Of a stretch of 16,131 nt of DNA, positions 9,601 through 15,397 are shown piece by piece. The stretch comes from Phoronis ovalis (taxonomy: Eukaryota > Phoronida > Phoronidae), in assembly GCA_028565635.1 (NCBI GenBank), contig JAOXYB010024759.1, positions 1 through 16,131 of the forward strand, in the 5' to 3' direction. Below the pieces are notes generated by a model. The model saw only the letters and a list, made by a program, of their open reading frames with translations. It was not told where the DNA came from and ran no database searches. Positions within the stretch are counted from its first letter, which is position 1. The number at the start of each line of letters is the position of its first letter. Made by a program: the position numbers and the translations under genes.

Positions 9601-12600
9601 ATATGAGGAAGGCTAAAAAGCCAAAACATTGTAAATATATCTATATTTTTTTTTTAAATATCCAATTTTTTGTGATTTTTATGCTGATAAATGTATAGTG
9701 ACTACATAATTTCATATAAATAGTAATAGTGCAGAAATGTTAACTAATTTGGTTTTTCCACAAAAAAAGTACCGTGGTTACTGTTTCCCCATATGGCCTC
9801 CGTTATAAAACCCTTCAAAACATCTTATTTTCTTCTTGTTGGTGATATTTGGAGAAGTTGGTCGGCTATATAAAAATGATTACCACACTCTGATGAATTT
9901 GAAACATTTTTTAATTGTACTTTCAGCTGATCCGTTTAAGTCTGATGGTTTTACTTCAGATCCATTCGGAGGTTCAGATCCATTCAAAGATCCGTTTAAT
10001 TCCGCAACGACAACCAGTGAAAATGCTGATCCTTTTAAAGGCAGTGATCCGTTTGTTAAGGCATTCAGTACTGGGGGAAGCACAGCTAGTGGTAAGATCC
10101 ATATACAGTTTGTAGCTTGATGTGATTTGACTGATTTCATTTTTTTTCAACAATTTTTAGCATTAAGCATGTATTAATGCCGAGTTGTTCTGGCATTGAT
10201 GTTAATGTATGTAGAATGGGAAACAACCAGAAGCTGTAAATGAGTGGCTAAAGGCTTCATTATATTTAATAAGTTATTCAGGTATACTGTTAAATAAAAA
10301 ATTATAACATCTTGCCGTTTCTTTTGTTATTTGCAGCTAAAAATGACCCATTTGATCCATTTGGTAGTGGTGGAGGAGGAGGTAGTACAAGTATGTTTGA
10401 TTCTAACCCTTCTCTGTTGGCTAACAAGGTAATTATATTTTAAAGTGTGGTGTATCTGGAAAAACATTTGTACATAGAGTTCACCTACTAGAAAACGAAA
10501 TTACGGCATCATGTATCGTTTAGTAGCTAGTAAGATTTGTATCCGTAGTTTGATTCTTATGTTAAATGAATAAACAGAAGGTCCGTCAGTTATTTTGTGT
10601 TATCCTGTACCATTTTAAGATGGATTTTTAAATTTACAGCCCACTGCGGGTGCTGATCCATTTGGTAGTGACCCTTTTGCTCCTACTGCACCTCAACGTG
10701 CTGCCTCAGCGCCCCCTGTCAGACTTGGTCAAGCATCACCCACACCAGCCTTGCCTCCTAAACAGAAGAAAAGTGGACCTTCTCGGCCCGTACCGCCTAG
10801 GCCAGAAAAAAGTCCTGTAATGCAACGAAAATCTCCAATAACTATGACAGATCCATTTGCAAGTTTTGGTTCGGATGCATTTGGATCAAAGGATCCATTT
10901 TCTAGTTCATCAGAGAAAGATCCCTTTGGCGGAAATAGTGGTGGCATAGATCCATTTAGTAGTAGTGGATCTGGCGGAAATGATCCATTTAGTAATAGTT
11001 CTGGTGGAGGCGGTGGTAGCAGTGATGCCTTTGCTAATTTTGCTGAATTTACTCCTTCTAAGGTGAGTCTGTAATGTATTTGATTACGCAGCTATTTATT
11101 TTGCTTCTTAAATGTTTTCCGTTTTAAAATTATATTCTCTCATTAATTCTAGAACTTTGAAATTATGACTCTTCATACTTCTTTGCTTACACACGGTTTA
11201 GTTGCACTTCTGTCATTGCACAAGTAATTCTAAGCTTGCAATTGAGCGAAAATTCTCTTTTATTGAAATGTTAGTTTTTGTTCACATAACATTTCCTTTG
11301 ATCACTGTTGTTTTGTTATGCATGTGTATTATGCATGGCTTGCATGCATGTGTATTATGCATGGCTTGCATAAATTCTTTATTGCTTAAGCTAATATTAA
11401 CAGTACTAACCAATATTTTAGGAGGAGGATAGTGCAGCTGTTCCTGAGAAGTTGATATAAGATGTACGTAAAACAGTCACATTTGCAACAAAATTTAATG
11501 TTTGACGTGTTGAATATCACATCTTAAGATTTGAATTTTTTTATCTTATAAAGCAGTACAGAAGCACCCACAATTACCATATAGTCTGTACTAGATAATG
11601 TATGCATCACCTTGTTGACATATCCAAGGCACACTTTTGCTCATACACATGTAGACAAGTAAAACATCAGACATGGGTATTTCAATATGTCCAAAAAATT
11701 TCACTTATGCATGCATTGCATACACTGTAAAAATAGACTGAATCCTCACTCTTTTGATCATAGAAGGTTTTTACCCTTAAAAATATTATATTTTTTTTTT
11801 CCAAAAAAAAAATGGCTACATAGAGAGCCTGCATATATATAAATCTTTCAACTTTATAGGATAAAGCGGTTGTAGTTGAATAAAAAAGAGGTATTGCTGT
11901 AAAATAAGAGAGATTTCAGGCTGTTTATACACCACAGCATTTTATTCTTACCTAACCAAAAATTCACACTGACTGTAATCATTTGTCATTTCTCTCCATC
12001 TTACGTTAACCAATCAGTATTTATATTGTGCAATCTATTCACTTGTTGCTACGAGATGGCAGTATAAACAATAATATCAGTTATACAACAAAATTGATTT
12101 TATGCAACTAAATGCAATCAACTTTATTTTCTTAGAACGAATGGAACTAACTAACAAAGCTTGTTATATGATGCTTAATTTAAGTAGCTACATTGTATAT
12201 GATATTGACATTTACAACAGCGTCATTTGCTTTGCAAATAAAATTAAATTGACTGTTTGCTTGTTGCTTTGAATCCCTATGTACTTCTGTAAGTAACATG
12301 ACAGCGCATGCTTTGATTTGTATTGTTTTAATTTGTTAATACAAAGCCTGCATTGTGATAATATTGAGTGTAGGTATGAAGGTATCAATTATTAATTTAG
12401 TATTGGTGATGTATCCAAAACATTATCTCAGTTGTTCTCACTTTATGACTTGTATTTTAAACATCAATATATATCCATTTGGGAATACTAATTTAGTTTA
12501 CCACTCTGCAAAATCTCTAGTAAAATCTCTAGTCACCAAAAGTTTAAATACTATTAAAACGGCTTAAATGTATTTTATTGAACTTCTTTTTCTCACCAAT

Positions 12601-13430
12601 TAATGCGGAAAAGTCGAAATATTGTAAACAAATTTAATCTATTATGTTTAAGTAATATTACCTCTGCAAAATGTGTAAAATTTTGTGCCAGAAGTTGTTT
12701 AACTAGCTACTAAAAATTGTTAAACAACTTAAGTTTTACTGAAAGAAATTGAGTCTTACTAAAACTAAATTGAATTTAAAAGTTGTTTTAATAGTTTGTA
12801 CTAACATGAGATTGAAATAAAAAAATTGGATATTAAAGTTGTTGAGCACTATTTCACATTCCACTTTACCCACTAGGGATTGAATCCATTAAAATATTAA
12901 GTAAATGTGTGCTACCAACAAGTGCTCATTAAAATGTATGAGCAAAAATTGCAATCATGTAAGCATAAAGGATAATTAATTGGTCGTAAACTTGGTTAAT
13001 AAAGTAAATAAAATTACAATAGAAATGTGTTAAATGTATTTCACATTTTTGTTGAAAAGTACTGCACATTAGAAGTTGTGTAAGAGTTGATCTTTAGAGT
13101 TTTCATTTGAATTACTAAAAAGAAATATTAATTTAAGATCACTTATCATTCTTATGAAAAGATTTCTTTGTGATGAAATTTTAGAGTGCTTATTGGAGGA
13201 GGTTAAACAGCCCTGGTTAAGTCTTACTTAAACTCTGTGTAATTCTTGGAATAAAGTTGTATTTTTCTCTCCCCCAGTTTGACAAACTCTCTGAAGCAGA
13301 TCAGCTGGCCTGGGCTCAGGATGAAGGTGCCAAAATGGAGACTGAGAGGCAAAAACAAATTGATCAGGAACAAGCTGACTTGGAATTGGCGATAGCACTC
13401 AGCAAGGCAGAGGCAGAATCGGAGGCATAA
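467..13430 (+). CDS. EPS15: EPS15/EPS15L1-like endocytic adaptor, 3' part (12 coding exons)
   Basis: Joined exons are 467-630, 1166-1322, 6557-6636, 7065-7236, 7512-7574, 7694-7891, 8372-8527, 8864-9032, 9927-10091, 10337-10428, 10640-11062 and 13278-13430. They total 1992 nt, 663 codons plus TAA, with every junction phase matching. Seen in fragment numbering: EH3 domain with a complete EF-hand loop (residues 1-107), heptad-rich coiled coil (about 120-310), 20 DPF triplets (about 349-590), a proline-rich stretch with PALPPK, and a C-terminal UIM containing DLELAIALSK. Known of the family: EPS15 sits at the rim of clathrin-coated pits, where EH domains bind NPF motifs, the coiled coil oligomerises, DPF repeats bind the AP-2 appendage and UIMs bind ubiquitinated cargo. 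EH1, EH2 and the start lie outside the window to the left. Invertebrates usually have one gene for the vertebrate EPS15/EPS15L1 pair, so the symbol stands for either. Confidence 0.96.
631..1165 (+). other. EPS15 intron splitting EH3
   Basis: A non-coding intron between the two halves of the EH3 domain. Its only structure is the inverted repeat at 952-1063. Confidence 0.85.
952..1063. repeat. Imperfect inverted repeat, possible small foldback element
   Basis: Outer arms GTTTCTTGAA (952-961) and TTCAAGAAAC (1054-1063) are perfect complements. TATCTTA (970-976) pairs with TAAGATA (1045-1051), and AAGTCTAA (976-983) pairs with TTAGACTT at 1009-1016 or 1021-1028. The nested pairing suggests an eroded MITE or foldback element of about 112 bp. 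No target duplication is clear. Confidence 0.45.
1166..1322 (+). CDS. EPS15: EPS15 exon: EH3 domain, second half
   Basis: The acceptor is TTACAG at 1160-1165 and the donor is GTAGGA from 1323. The first base completes the split Trp codon, giving IWSLCD, the EH consensus. The second EF-hand loop (DIKGNGKLNVEQ) lacks acidic ligands at positions 3 and 5 and ends in Gln, as in EPS15 EH3, so it is degenerate. EQFALAMWLI and PPSLRPEAGLQ follow the family pattern. It ends in phase 0. Confidence 0.96.
2078..2083 (-). terminator. Poly(A) signal candidate of the FAM187-like gene
   Basis: AATAAA on the minus strand, about 325 nt past the stop codon. A second AATAAA lies at 1909-1914. Either would end the nested transcript well inside the host intron. 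Confidence 0.4.
2407..2578 (-). CDS. FAM187A: FAM187-like exon 7: Ig end, TM helix, basic tail
   Basis: The acceptor is TCTACTTTTCAG before 2578 and the stop is TAA at 2409-2407. It starts with the codon completing Ser and then CWIDGRQVAILRVIV, matching FAM187A CWRQGERIAGFRL. YVVVIGFSVFLLTLIVIAWQ is a clear membrane segment, followed by the stop-transfer tail KNRRKKRMR. Confidence 0.9.
2407..6041 (-). CDS. FAM187A: FAM187-like type I membrane protein with two Ig-like domains, nested in the EPS15 intron
   Basis: Exons in transcript order are 6041-5815, 5714-5441, 5195-5043, 4711-4510, 4285-4141, 3339-3184 and 2578-2407. They total 1329 nt, 442 residues plus TAA, with all phases consistent. 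Seen: signal peptide (1 to about 24); Ig-like domain 1 with C73 and DAGEYAC (C145); Cys-rich segment with WETWSQCDPC (194-203) and RRRIGTC (C215), then C244, C271 and C275; Ig-like domain 2 with LECPG (C332), W344 and DAKEYSC (C387); TM helix about 412-433; basic tail KNRRKKRMR. Human FAM187A has the same order, including an FWEWTPCDRC-like segment, a CPG motif and IYYCW, at about 410 residues. The family's function is poorly known; a surface receptor or adhesion role is inferred only from the architecture. Plausible N-glycosylation sequons are NDT at 179-181 and NGS at 346-348. Confidence 0.9.
2901..3080. repeat. Minisatellite, 12 x 15 bp
   Basis: Twelve head-to-tail copies of ATGTGTAGAAAGTGA. 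Copies 1, 8 and 9 have G instead of A in TAGAA, and the last copy ends in G. It lies in the intron between exons 7 and 6 of the FAM187-like gene and inside the EPS15 intron. One plus-strand frame is open (repeating Glu-Cys-Val-Glu-Ser), and all three minus-strand frames of the unit are open. Confidence 0.97.
3184..3339 (-). CDS. FAM187A: FAM187-like exon 6: Ig domain 2 core
   Basis: The acceptor is TGTCTTATTAG before 3339 and the donor is GTAAGT from 3183. It is phase 2-2. It contains the Ig core Trp (ESQIVRWQNGS) and RSRLHIRRLRRYDAKEYS. The closing cysteine comes from exon 7. The usual Gly of D-x-G-x-Y-x-C is Lys here. Confidence 0.88.
3381..3441. repeat. Long AT-rich palindrome
   Basis: Positions 3389-3410 and 3411-3432 are exact reverse complements (22 + 22 bp, no spacer). 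The symmetry extends to 3381/3440 with only two mismatches. It lies in the intron of the nested gene between exons 6 and 5. It would form a cruciform in DNA or a hairpin in either pre-mRNA. Confidence 0.95.
3640..3930. repeat. Cluster of inverted and direct repeats built on ACTGGTTTGAAA and TTAGCTAAACT
   Basis: A stem pairs CCCAT...GTTTGAAAAA (3645-3667) with TTTTTCAAATC...ATGGG (3681-3699). Further copies of CTGGTTTGAA occur near 3811 and 3912, and TTAGCTAAACT occurs at about 3737 and 3840. It looks like an old, diverged repeat element, in the intron between exons 6 and 5 of the nested gene. Family unknown. Confidence 0.5.
4141..4285 (-). CDS. FAM187A: FAM187-like exon 5: lead into Ig domain 2
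   Basis: The acceptor is TATTATTTTAG before 4285 and the donor is GTGAGC from 4140. It is phase 1 in and 2 out. It encodes DQYGRVIEEVNRAEGHYSLR, then a proline-rich spacer and KRIVLECPG, the B-strand cysteine of the second Ig-like domain with the family's CPG motif. Confidence 0.87.
4510..4711 (-). CDS. FAM187A: FAM187-like exon 4: Cys-rich linker
   Basis: The acceptor is TTTCTGTTTACAG before 4711 and the donor is GTAAAG from 4509. It enters in phase 0 and leaves in phase 1. It encodes 67 residues, including GIPCRSTILPEF and GGCFVHCPTT. The three cysteines match the C...C-x-x-x-C of FAM187A (VSCGSRAVP ... SCLMPC). Confidence 0.87.
5043..5195 (-). CDS. FAM187A: FAM187-like exon 3: W-x-x-W Cys-rich segment
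   Basis: The acceptor is ATCTTAAAG before 5195 and the donor is GTATAC from 5042. It is phase 0-0 with 51 codons. The signature TAWETWSQCDPCNRVGNRRR followed by IGTC matches the FAM187A segment between the Ig domains and resembles the start of a thrombospondin type 1 repeat. The acceptor has a weak pyrimidine tract but is the only one that fits the phase. Confidence 0.88.
5441..5714 (-). CDS. FAM187A: FAM187-like exon 2: Ig domain 1
   Basis: The acceptor on the minus strand is ATCTTAG just before 5714 and the donor is GTAAGC from 5440. It encodes SSFIFYELSSRPD, then LYIARAIVEDAGEYACLKNG, which holds the D-x-G-x-Y-x-C signature of an Ig domain. It ends in phase 0. Another acceptor (ACTTAG, about 30 bases downstream) has the same phase and would shorten the protein by 10 residues. 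Confidence 0.86.
5815..6041 (-). CDS. FAM187A: FAM187-like exon 1: signal peptide and start of Ig domain 1
   Basis: The ATG at 6041-6039 starts MRFIKTTCSFFLLTIFF, a typical signal peptide with likely cleavage near residues 22-25. QEGQTVKLKCHI is a typical Ig B-strand ending in the first disulfide cysteine. Two donors overlap here, GTGCGT (from 5814) and GTAAGT (from 5810). Only the first keeps the exon 2 frame, giving W from a split TG|G codon, so the exon end is placed at 5815 although GTAAGT scores better. Confidence 0.82.
6076..6094 (-). promoter_or_regulatory. ZNF143/SBF-type element upstream of the FAM187-like ATG
   Basis: On the minus strand the site reads ATTATAATTCCCAGAATGC, differing at two positions from the vertebrate ZNF143 (Staf/SBF) consensus ACTACAATTCCCAGAATGC. 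It lies 35-53 bp upstream of the start codon, where a core promoter element would be expected. Its role here is inferred from the motif and position. Confidence 0.5.
6557..6636 (+). CDS. EPS15: EPS15 exon: linker into the coiled coil
   Basis: The acceptor is TTACAG at 6551-6556. The donor GTACAA from 6637 is weak but required by phase. The product EMSGVVSDFSGAKELD aligns with the short vertebrate EPS15 segment between EH3 and the coiled coil (DFSAIKELD-like), and SQEIDEIKR starts the heptads. This is the first exon after the 5.2-kb intron that contains the antisense gene. Confidence 0.93.
6637..7064 (+). other. EPS15 intron with a coding-like minus-strand stretch
   Basis: A 428-bp intron between coiled-coil exons. 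About 32 minus-strand codons near 6983-6885 look protein-like (see findings). The rest is AT-rich with no clear signal. Confidence 0.8.
6885..6983 (-). other. Unexplained coding-like segment
   Basis: The minus strand reads MYDERQNYEYTCDLMLKFGK and then PEGMFSDDITDD, ending at a possible donor GTATGG. The mix of charged, aromatic and Gly/Pro residues is unlike the low-complexity translations of the surrounding AT-rich intron. It could be an exon of an unknown antisense transcript, a relic of an inserted gene fragment, or chance. I recognise no family. Confidence 0.25.
7065..7236 (+). CDS. EPS15: EPS15 exon: coiled coil
   Basis: The acceptor is TTTGTACATAG ending at 7064 and the donor is GTTAGA from 7237. 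It completes a split Arg codon and ends in phase 0. The 57 codons are rich in Glu, Lys and Gln with heptad spacing, ending in QKRLDELDDK, which corresponds to LLDELDEQ in vertebrate EPS15. This region mediates EPS15 dimerisation and intersectin binding in the family. Confidence 0.94.
7512..7574 (+). CDS. EPS15: EPS15 exon: coiled coil (short)
   Basis: A 63-nt phase 0-0 exon encodes 21 residues (KSQLNITVQDLKEKCEDEQ and on). The acceptor is CTTTTATAG ending at 7511 and the donor is GTAATT from 7575. It continues the vertebrate pattern KAQLEEQLKEVRKKC. A symmetric exon of 21 codons, three heptads, could be skipped without changing frame or heptad register. Confidence 0.92.
7694..7891 (+). CDS. 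EPS15: EPS15 exon: coiled coil
   Basis: The acceptor is TTTGTTTAG ending at 7693. The best homology-supported donor is GTCAGT from 7892, preceded by CAG. It is phase 0-0 with 66 codons. LEQQVEAGRTQLETV matches the vertebrate segment LEESVESGKAQLEPL. A second donor, GTAAGG, lies nine bases further on in the same frame and would add Val-Ser-Gly. Confidence 0.94.
7892..8371 (+). other. EPS15 intron, no other feature seen
   Basis: A 480-bp AT-rich intron. The first nine bases may be exonic if the downstream donor at 7901 is used. Nothing else supported. Confidence 0.8.
8372..8527 (+). CDS. EPS15: EPS15 exon: end of coiled coil and Ser/Thr linker
   Basis: The acceptor is TTGTGTTTTAG ending at 8371 and the donor is GTAAGA from 8528. 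It is phase 0-0 with 52 codons. The first half finishes the coiled coil (AKVQHLQDTQRSLNQ). The second half is a low-complexity Ser/Thr/Asp linker ending in SDLFSTQAT, leading into the DPF region. Confidence 0.92.
8528..8863 (+). other. EPS15 intron, no other feature seen
   Basis: A 336-bp AT-rich intron between the Ser/Thr linker exon and the first DPF exon. No repeat or coding signal. Confidence 0.85.
8864..9032 (+). CDS. EPS15: EPS15 exon: DPF cluster 1
   Basis: The acceptor is TATTTTCACATAG ending at 8863 and the donor is GTGAGA from 9033. It enters in phase 0 and leaves in phase 1. It encodes five DPF triplets (AP-2 appendage ligands) spaced 6-12 residues apart in a disordered Ser/Asn/Asp background. 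A reading frame continues past 9032 for about 50 codons, but it loses the DPF pattern, and the strong donor marks the end. Confidence 0.93.
9033..9926 (+). other. EPS15 intron between DPF clusters 1 and 2
   Basis: An 894-bp AT-rich intron with small hairpins only (for example GGCTAAAAAGCC near 9609). The first 150 bases stay open in the exon frame but lose DPF character. No other gene signal. Confidence 0.85.
9927..10091 (+). CDS. EPS15: EPS15 exon: DPF cluster 2 (symmetric phase 1-1)
   Basis: The acceptor is TGTACTTTCAG ending at 9926 and the donor is GTAAGA from 10092. Both borders are phase 1 and the exon is 165 nt, so it can be skipped without a frameshift. It encodes six DPF triplets, including the dense run SDPFGGSDPFKDPF. 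The split codon at each end reads GCT (Ala). Confidence 0.94.
10337..10428 (+). CDS. EPS15: EPS15 exon: DPF cluster 3 with poly-Gly
   Basis: The acceptor is TTATTTGCAG ending at 10336 and the donor is GTAATT from 10429. It enters in phase 1 and leaves in phase 0. It encodes two nearly adjacent DPF motifs (NDPFDPFGS), a Gly-rich run and a Ser/Asn/Leu tail. It was found from splice sites and homology. Confidence 0.92.
10640..11062 (+). CDS. EPS15: EPS15 exon: proline-rich SH3 ligand and DPF cluster 4
   Basis: This is the largest exon, 141 codons, phase 0-0. The acceptor is AATTTACAG ending at 10639 and the donor is GTGAGT from 11063. The order is two DPFs, a basic and proline-rich segment with PALPPKQKK and RPVPPRP, five more DPFs, a Gly run and SDAFANFAEF. 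PALPPK fits the P-x-L-P-x-K ligand for the Crk SH3 domain known from EPS15. ANFAEF matches the FANF motif near the vertebrate C-terminus. Confidence 0.95.
11318..11369. repeat. Tandem duplication, 2 x 26 bp
   Basis: Positions 11318-11343 and 11344-11369 are identical (start ATGCATGTGTATTATGCATG). The unit also contains ATGCAT palindromes. It lies about 50 bp upstream of the candidate alternative exon. Confidence 0.95.
11422..11460 (+). CDS. EPS15: Candidate alternative last exon of EPS15 lacking the UIM
   Basis: An acceptor AATATTTTAG ends at 11421, with a perfect TACTAAC branch-like motif at 11404-11410. Joined in phase 0 to the exon ending at 11062, it encodes EEDSAAVPEKLI and then TAA at 11458-11460. 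An AATAAA with a GT-rich stretch downstream lies at 12237-12242. The branch A would be only 12 nt from the AG, which is short, and the peptide has no homologue I recognise. It could be a real short isoform or a chance acceptor in an AT-rich intron. Confidence 0.35.
   Translation, partial: EEDSAAVPEKLI
12237..12242 (+). terminator. Poly(A) signal candidate for the short EPS15 form
   Basis: AATAAA followed 10-30 nt later by GT-rich sequence (CTGTTTGCTTGTTGCTTTG). It would end a transcript using the alternative last exon at 11422, giving a 3'UTR of roughly 0.8 kb. AATAAA is common by chance in such AT-rich DNA. Confidence 0.3.
12692..12730. repeat. Perfect 12-bp inverted repeat with 15-nt loop
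   Basis: AAGTTGTTTAAC (12692-12703) and GTTAAACAACTT (12719-12730) are exact complements. It lies in the last intron and would form a simple RNA hairpin. There is no U-tract or other sign of a specific function. Confidence 0.85.
13278..13430 (+). CDS. EPS15: EPS15 last exon: ubiquitin-interacting C-terminus
   Basis: The acceptor is the pyrimidine tract TTTTTCTCTCCCCCAG ending at 13277. It enters in phase 0 and ends at TAA 13428-13430. LSEADQLAWAQDE corresponds to the weak first UIM region of vertebrate EPS15. QADLELAIALSKAEAE is a canonical UIM (acidic patch, then L-x-x-A-I-A-x-S), the part that binds ubiquitin and supports EPS15 monoubiquitination in the family. It is separated from the preceding exon by 2.2 kb. 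Confidence 0.96.
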   Translation, partial: FDKLSEADQLAWAQDEGAKMETERQKQIDQEQADLELAIALSKAEAESEA

Positions 13431-13539
13431 TACATAACACATACAGTATTATAAGCAACTACCATCAGTAGCATAAAAATTCATATCAATTGAGTGAAAA
13501 GTGTTTCAAATATAAATTTAGTCAGAATTAAATTTTAAT

Positions 13540-13655
13540 ACTCTTGAGTAAACTGACCTTCAGTATCCGCACCCGTTTCTGATATATATGTTTCACGAAC
13601 GAACATACCTGTCAGAAACAGGTGCGGATACTGAAGATCAGTTTACTTAGAGTGT
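13540..13655. repeat. Near-perfect hairpin in the 3'UTR, MITE-like
   Basis: Arms 13547-13582 and 13612-13647 are complementary over 36 bp with two mismatches. Pairing extends outward with one bulge (ACTCT/AGAGT) and inward (TATGTT/AACATA), leaving a 9-nt loop. ATTTTAAT occurs on both sides (13532-13539 and 13657-13664), a possible 8-bp target duplication. Both arm mismatches are C-A on the plus strand and G-T wobbles on the minus strand. Confidence 0.9.
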
Positions 13656-13683
13656 ACATTTTAATTGAGCACAATTCGCAAAG

Positions 13684-13737
13684 AGAGCTTGGGGTAAATG
13701 TAGAGCTTCGGGTAAATGTAGAGCTTCGGGTAAATGT
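13684..13737. repeat. Tandem repeat, 3 x 18 bp
   Basis: Three copies of AGAGCTTCGGGTAAATGT, at 13684-13701 (one G for C), 13702-13719 and 13720-13737. It lies in the 3'UTR about 30 bp after the long hairpin and is relatively GC-rich for this region. Confidence 0.95.
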
Positions 13738-15391
13738 AGGGAGAAGACTGAATTATCTCATTAAGACTCGATTTTGAATATACAAACATTTGAAAATTGA
13801 CTTGTTCCATGTATTTAAACTGGCAGTAATGACTGTGCTTTAAATTCTTTTGACAATTTGAAAAAGAGCTCAGATTGTTCTTGTACTGTTAATGGTTAAA
13901 ACATAAAATATCTGATTTATTTTCGTTCATTTCTGTTGCACTCTGCATTTGACTGTATTTATTAGTATTGTAAAATTGTTGAATCGGATATCTTTTGTTA
14001 TTGTAAATTACCTTTTTGTGTGCTAACTTTTAGCCAACTCTCATTTGTTTGATAATAAAACCTTAAGACTAGTGTTTCGAAAATGATAACATTTTTAAAC
14101 ATTTAAGAAGAAATTAGCTAGCAACATCATTTTTCACCATATTTTAGGTAAATGAATTTGCTTTGGTAATTTTTACTAGGCTTTTTCACTAGTCTGCTAG
14201 GCATATTTAGTTCATAGCATACATTTTGTTTCTGTATTAGTAGTCGAGGCACAGGGATATAAGTTAATCTGCATGGTGCTATAATAATGATTAGACTGTA
14301 TACTGATATTCTGTCTTGGATTACATAGAATGTAGAACACCTCATCCATAGTGCTTGCTAATTTGAAAACGTCAGCTTTGCCTGTGGTTATTATAGAAGA
14401 ACGGTTAACATTTCAATTCAAGTATAAATTTGTCAACTCCACAGTAGGATTATTGCAATGCTTTAATTAATATGCTGTTTGATGTACATATATGCAAGTA
14501 TTAAAATTATCTGATTAGCGTTAGTTGCAGCAATAGAAAGGATCCCTATAAAAGAACTTAAATCAAGTATGTCACATAGCTAGGTGTTGCAACGTAATAC
14601 CCAAGGATAGTTGTATATAATAAATATATTATTATGCAAGTTTTGGTGGAACTGCATTTTAACTTCAACTGATATTTAAAGTTGTGATTGTAAATTAAGT
14701 AATTATCAAAATTTTATTAATTAATGCTAATTTACACTCTGTATGAAGAAGTAAATTATTAGACTACTTTCCAATACAAACATAATTATCAGGTAATAGC
14801 ACACCTTGGCGAAATTATAGGTTAGATCTAACTTCAACAGATTGAAACTAAAGATATAATCAAATCTGTAGCTCTTTCAGAAGTCCATTGCCGATTACAT
14901 TTTACCAGATTTCACTGCATTGGTTATGTATCCTGATTATCATTTTGGGATGTTTATATTTGTGGAATACTACAGTATATTACACACGTATTGTATTATA
15001 TTGCAAAGATGAACACTGATAAAAAATCAGCTTGACAGTTTTAATTTCTGTATTTTAAGGAAGAGTATGGCAATAATTGGCCAGTTTCAAACGGAGAAGT
15101 AAAAAGGGTTTAAAAAGGCATATAGCCTATACAGGGTTTATATATTTAAGTTTTTGCATTTGTTTTGCATGGTTTTCAACCTGTTAATATTTTGAATTCG
15201 GTTGGCAATATTTGTACAAAACATTGTATTATGTTTGTTTCGTTTTTGGTGTTTTGTGGCTGTCCTTGTTTCATTTTTGTGGGTTTGCCAATTGAAGATA
15301 TGCAAATATGTAAATATAAATGTACATTTACAAATATGTATTAAAATATCTACTTCTAAAATATGCGTTTTGCTTCATTATTTTAATTGTA

Positions 15392-15397
15392 AATAAA
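15392..15397 (+). terminator. Likely main poly(A) signal of EPS15
   Basis: AATAAA followed within 30 nt by GT-rich sequence (TGTATTGTGTATTGTCC) and preceded by several TGTA motifs (CFIm-type). It overlaps a Pumilio-type site, TGTAAATA, at 15388-15395. Confidence 0.6.

Larger units (their letters stand above)
11063..13277 (+). other. Last EPS15 intron, with a candidate alternative end
   Basis: A 2.2-kb AT-rich intron. It contains the duplicated 26-mer at 11318-11369, the candidate terminal exon at 11422-11460, an AATAAA at 12237 with GT-rich sequence after it, a 12-bp tandem duplication at 12510-12533 (AAAATCTCTAGT twice) and a hairpin at 12692-12730. More AATAAA copies lie at 12816 and near 13006. 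No other coding signal. Confidence 0.8.

Noticed and set aside
11202-11432. Hydrophobic plus-strand frame of 76 codons
   Set aside because: It spans a simple tandem duplication in the last intron. The Cys/Met/His-rich stretch comes from ATGCATG repeats, not from a gene.
14127-14345. Minus-strand frame in the 3'UTR
   Set aside because: AT-rich low-support frame with no splice partners, homology or promoter signal.
15202-15396. Plus-strand hydrophobic frame near the poly(A) site
   Set aside because: It lies in the EPS15 3'UTR. The Phe/Cys/Val-rich translation comes from T-rich sequence and ends on the poly(A) signal.
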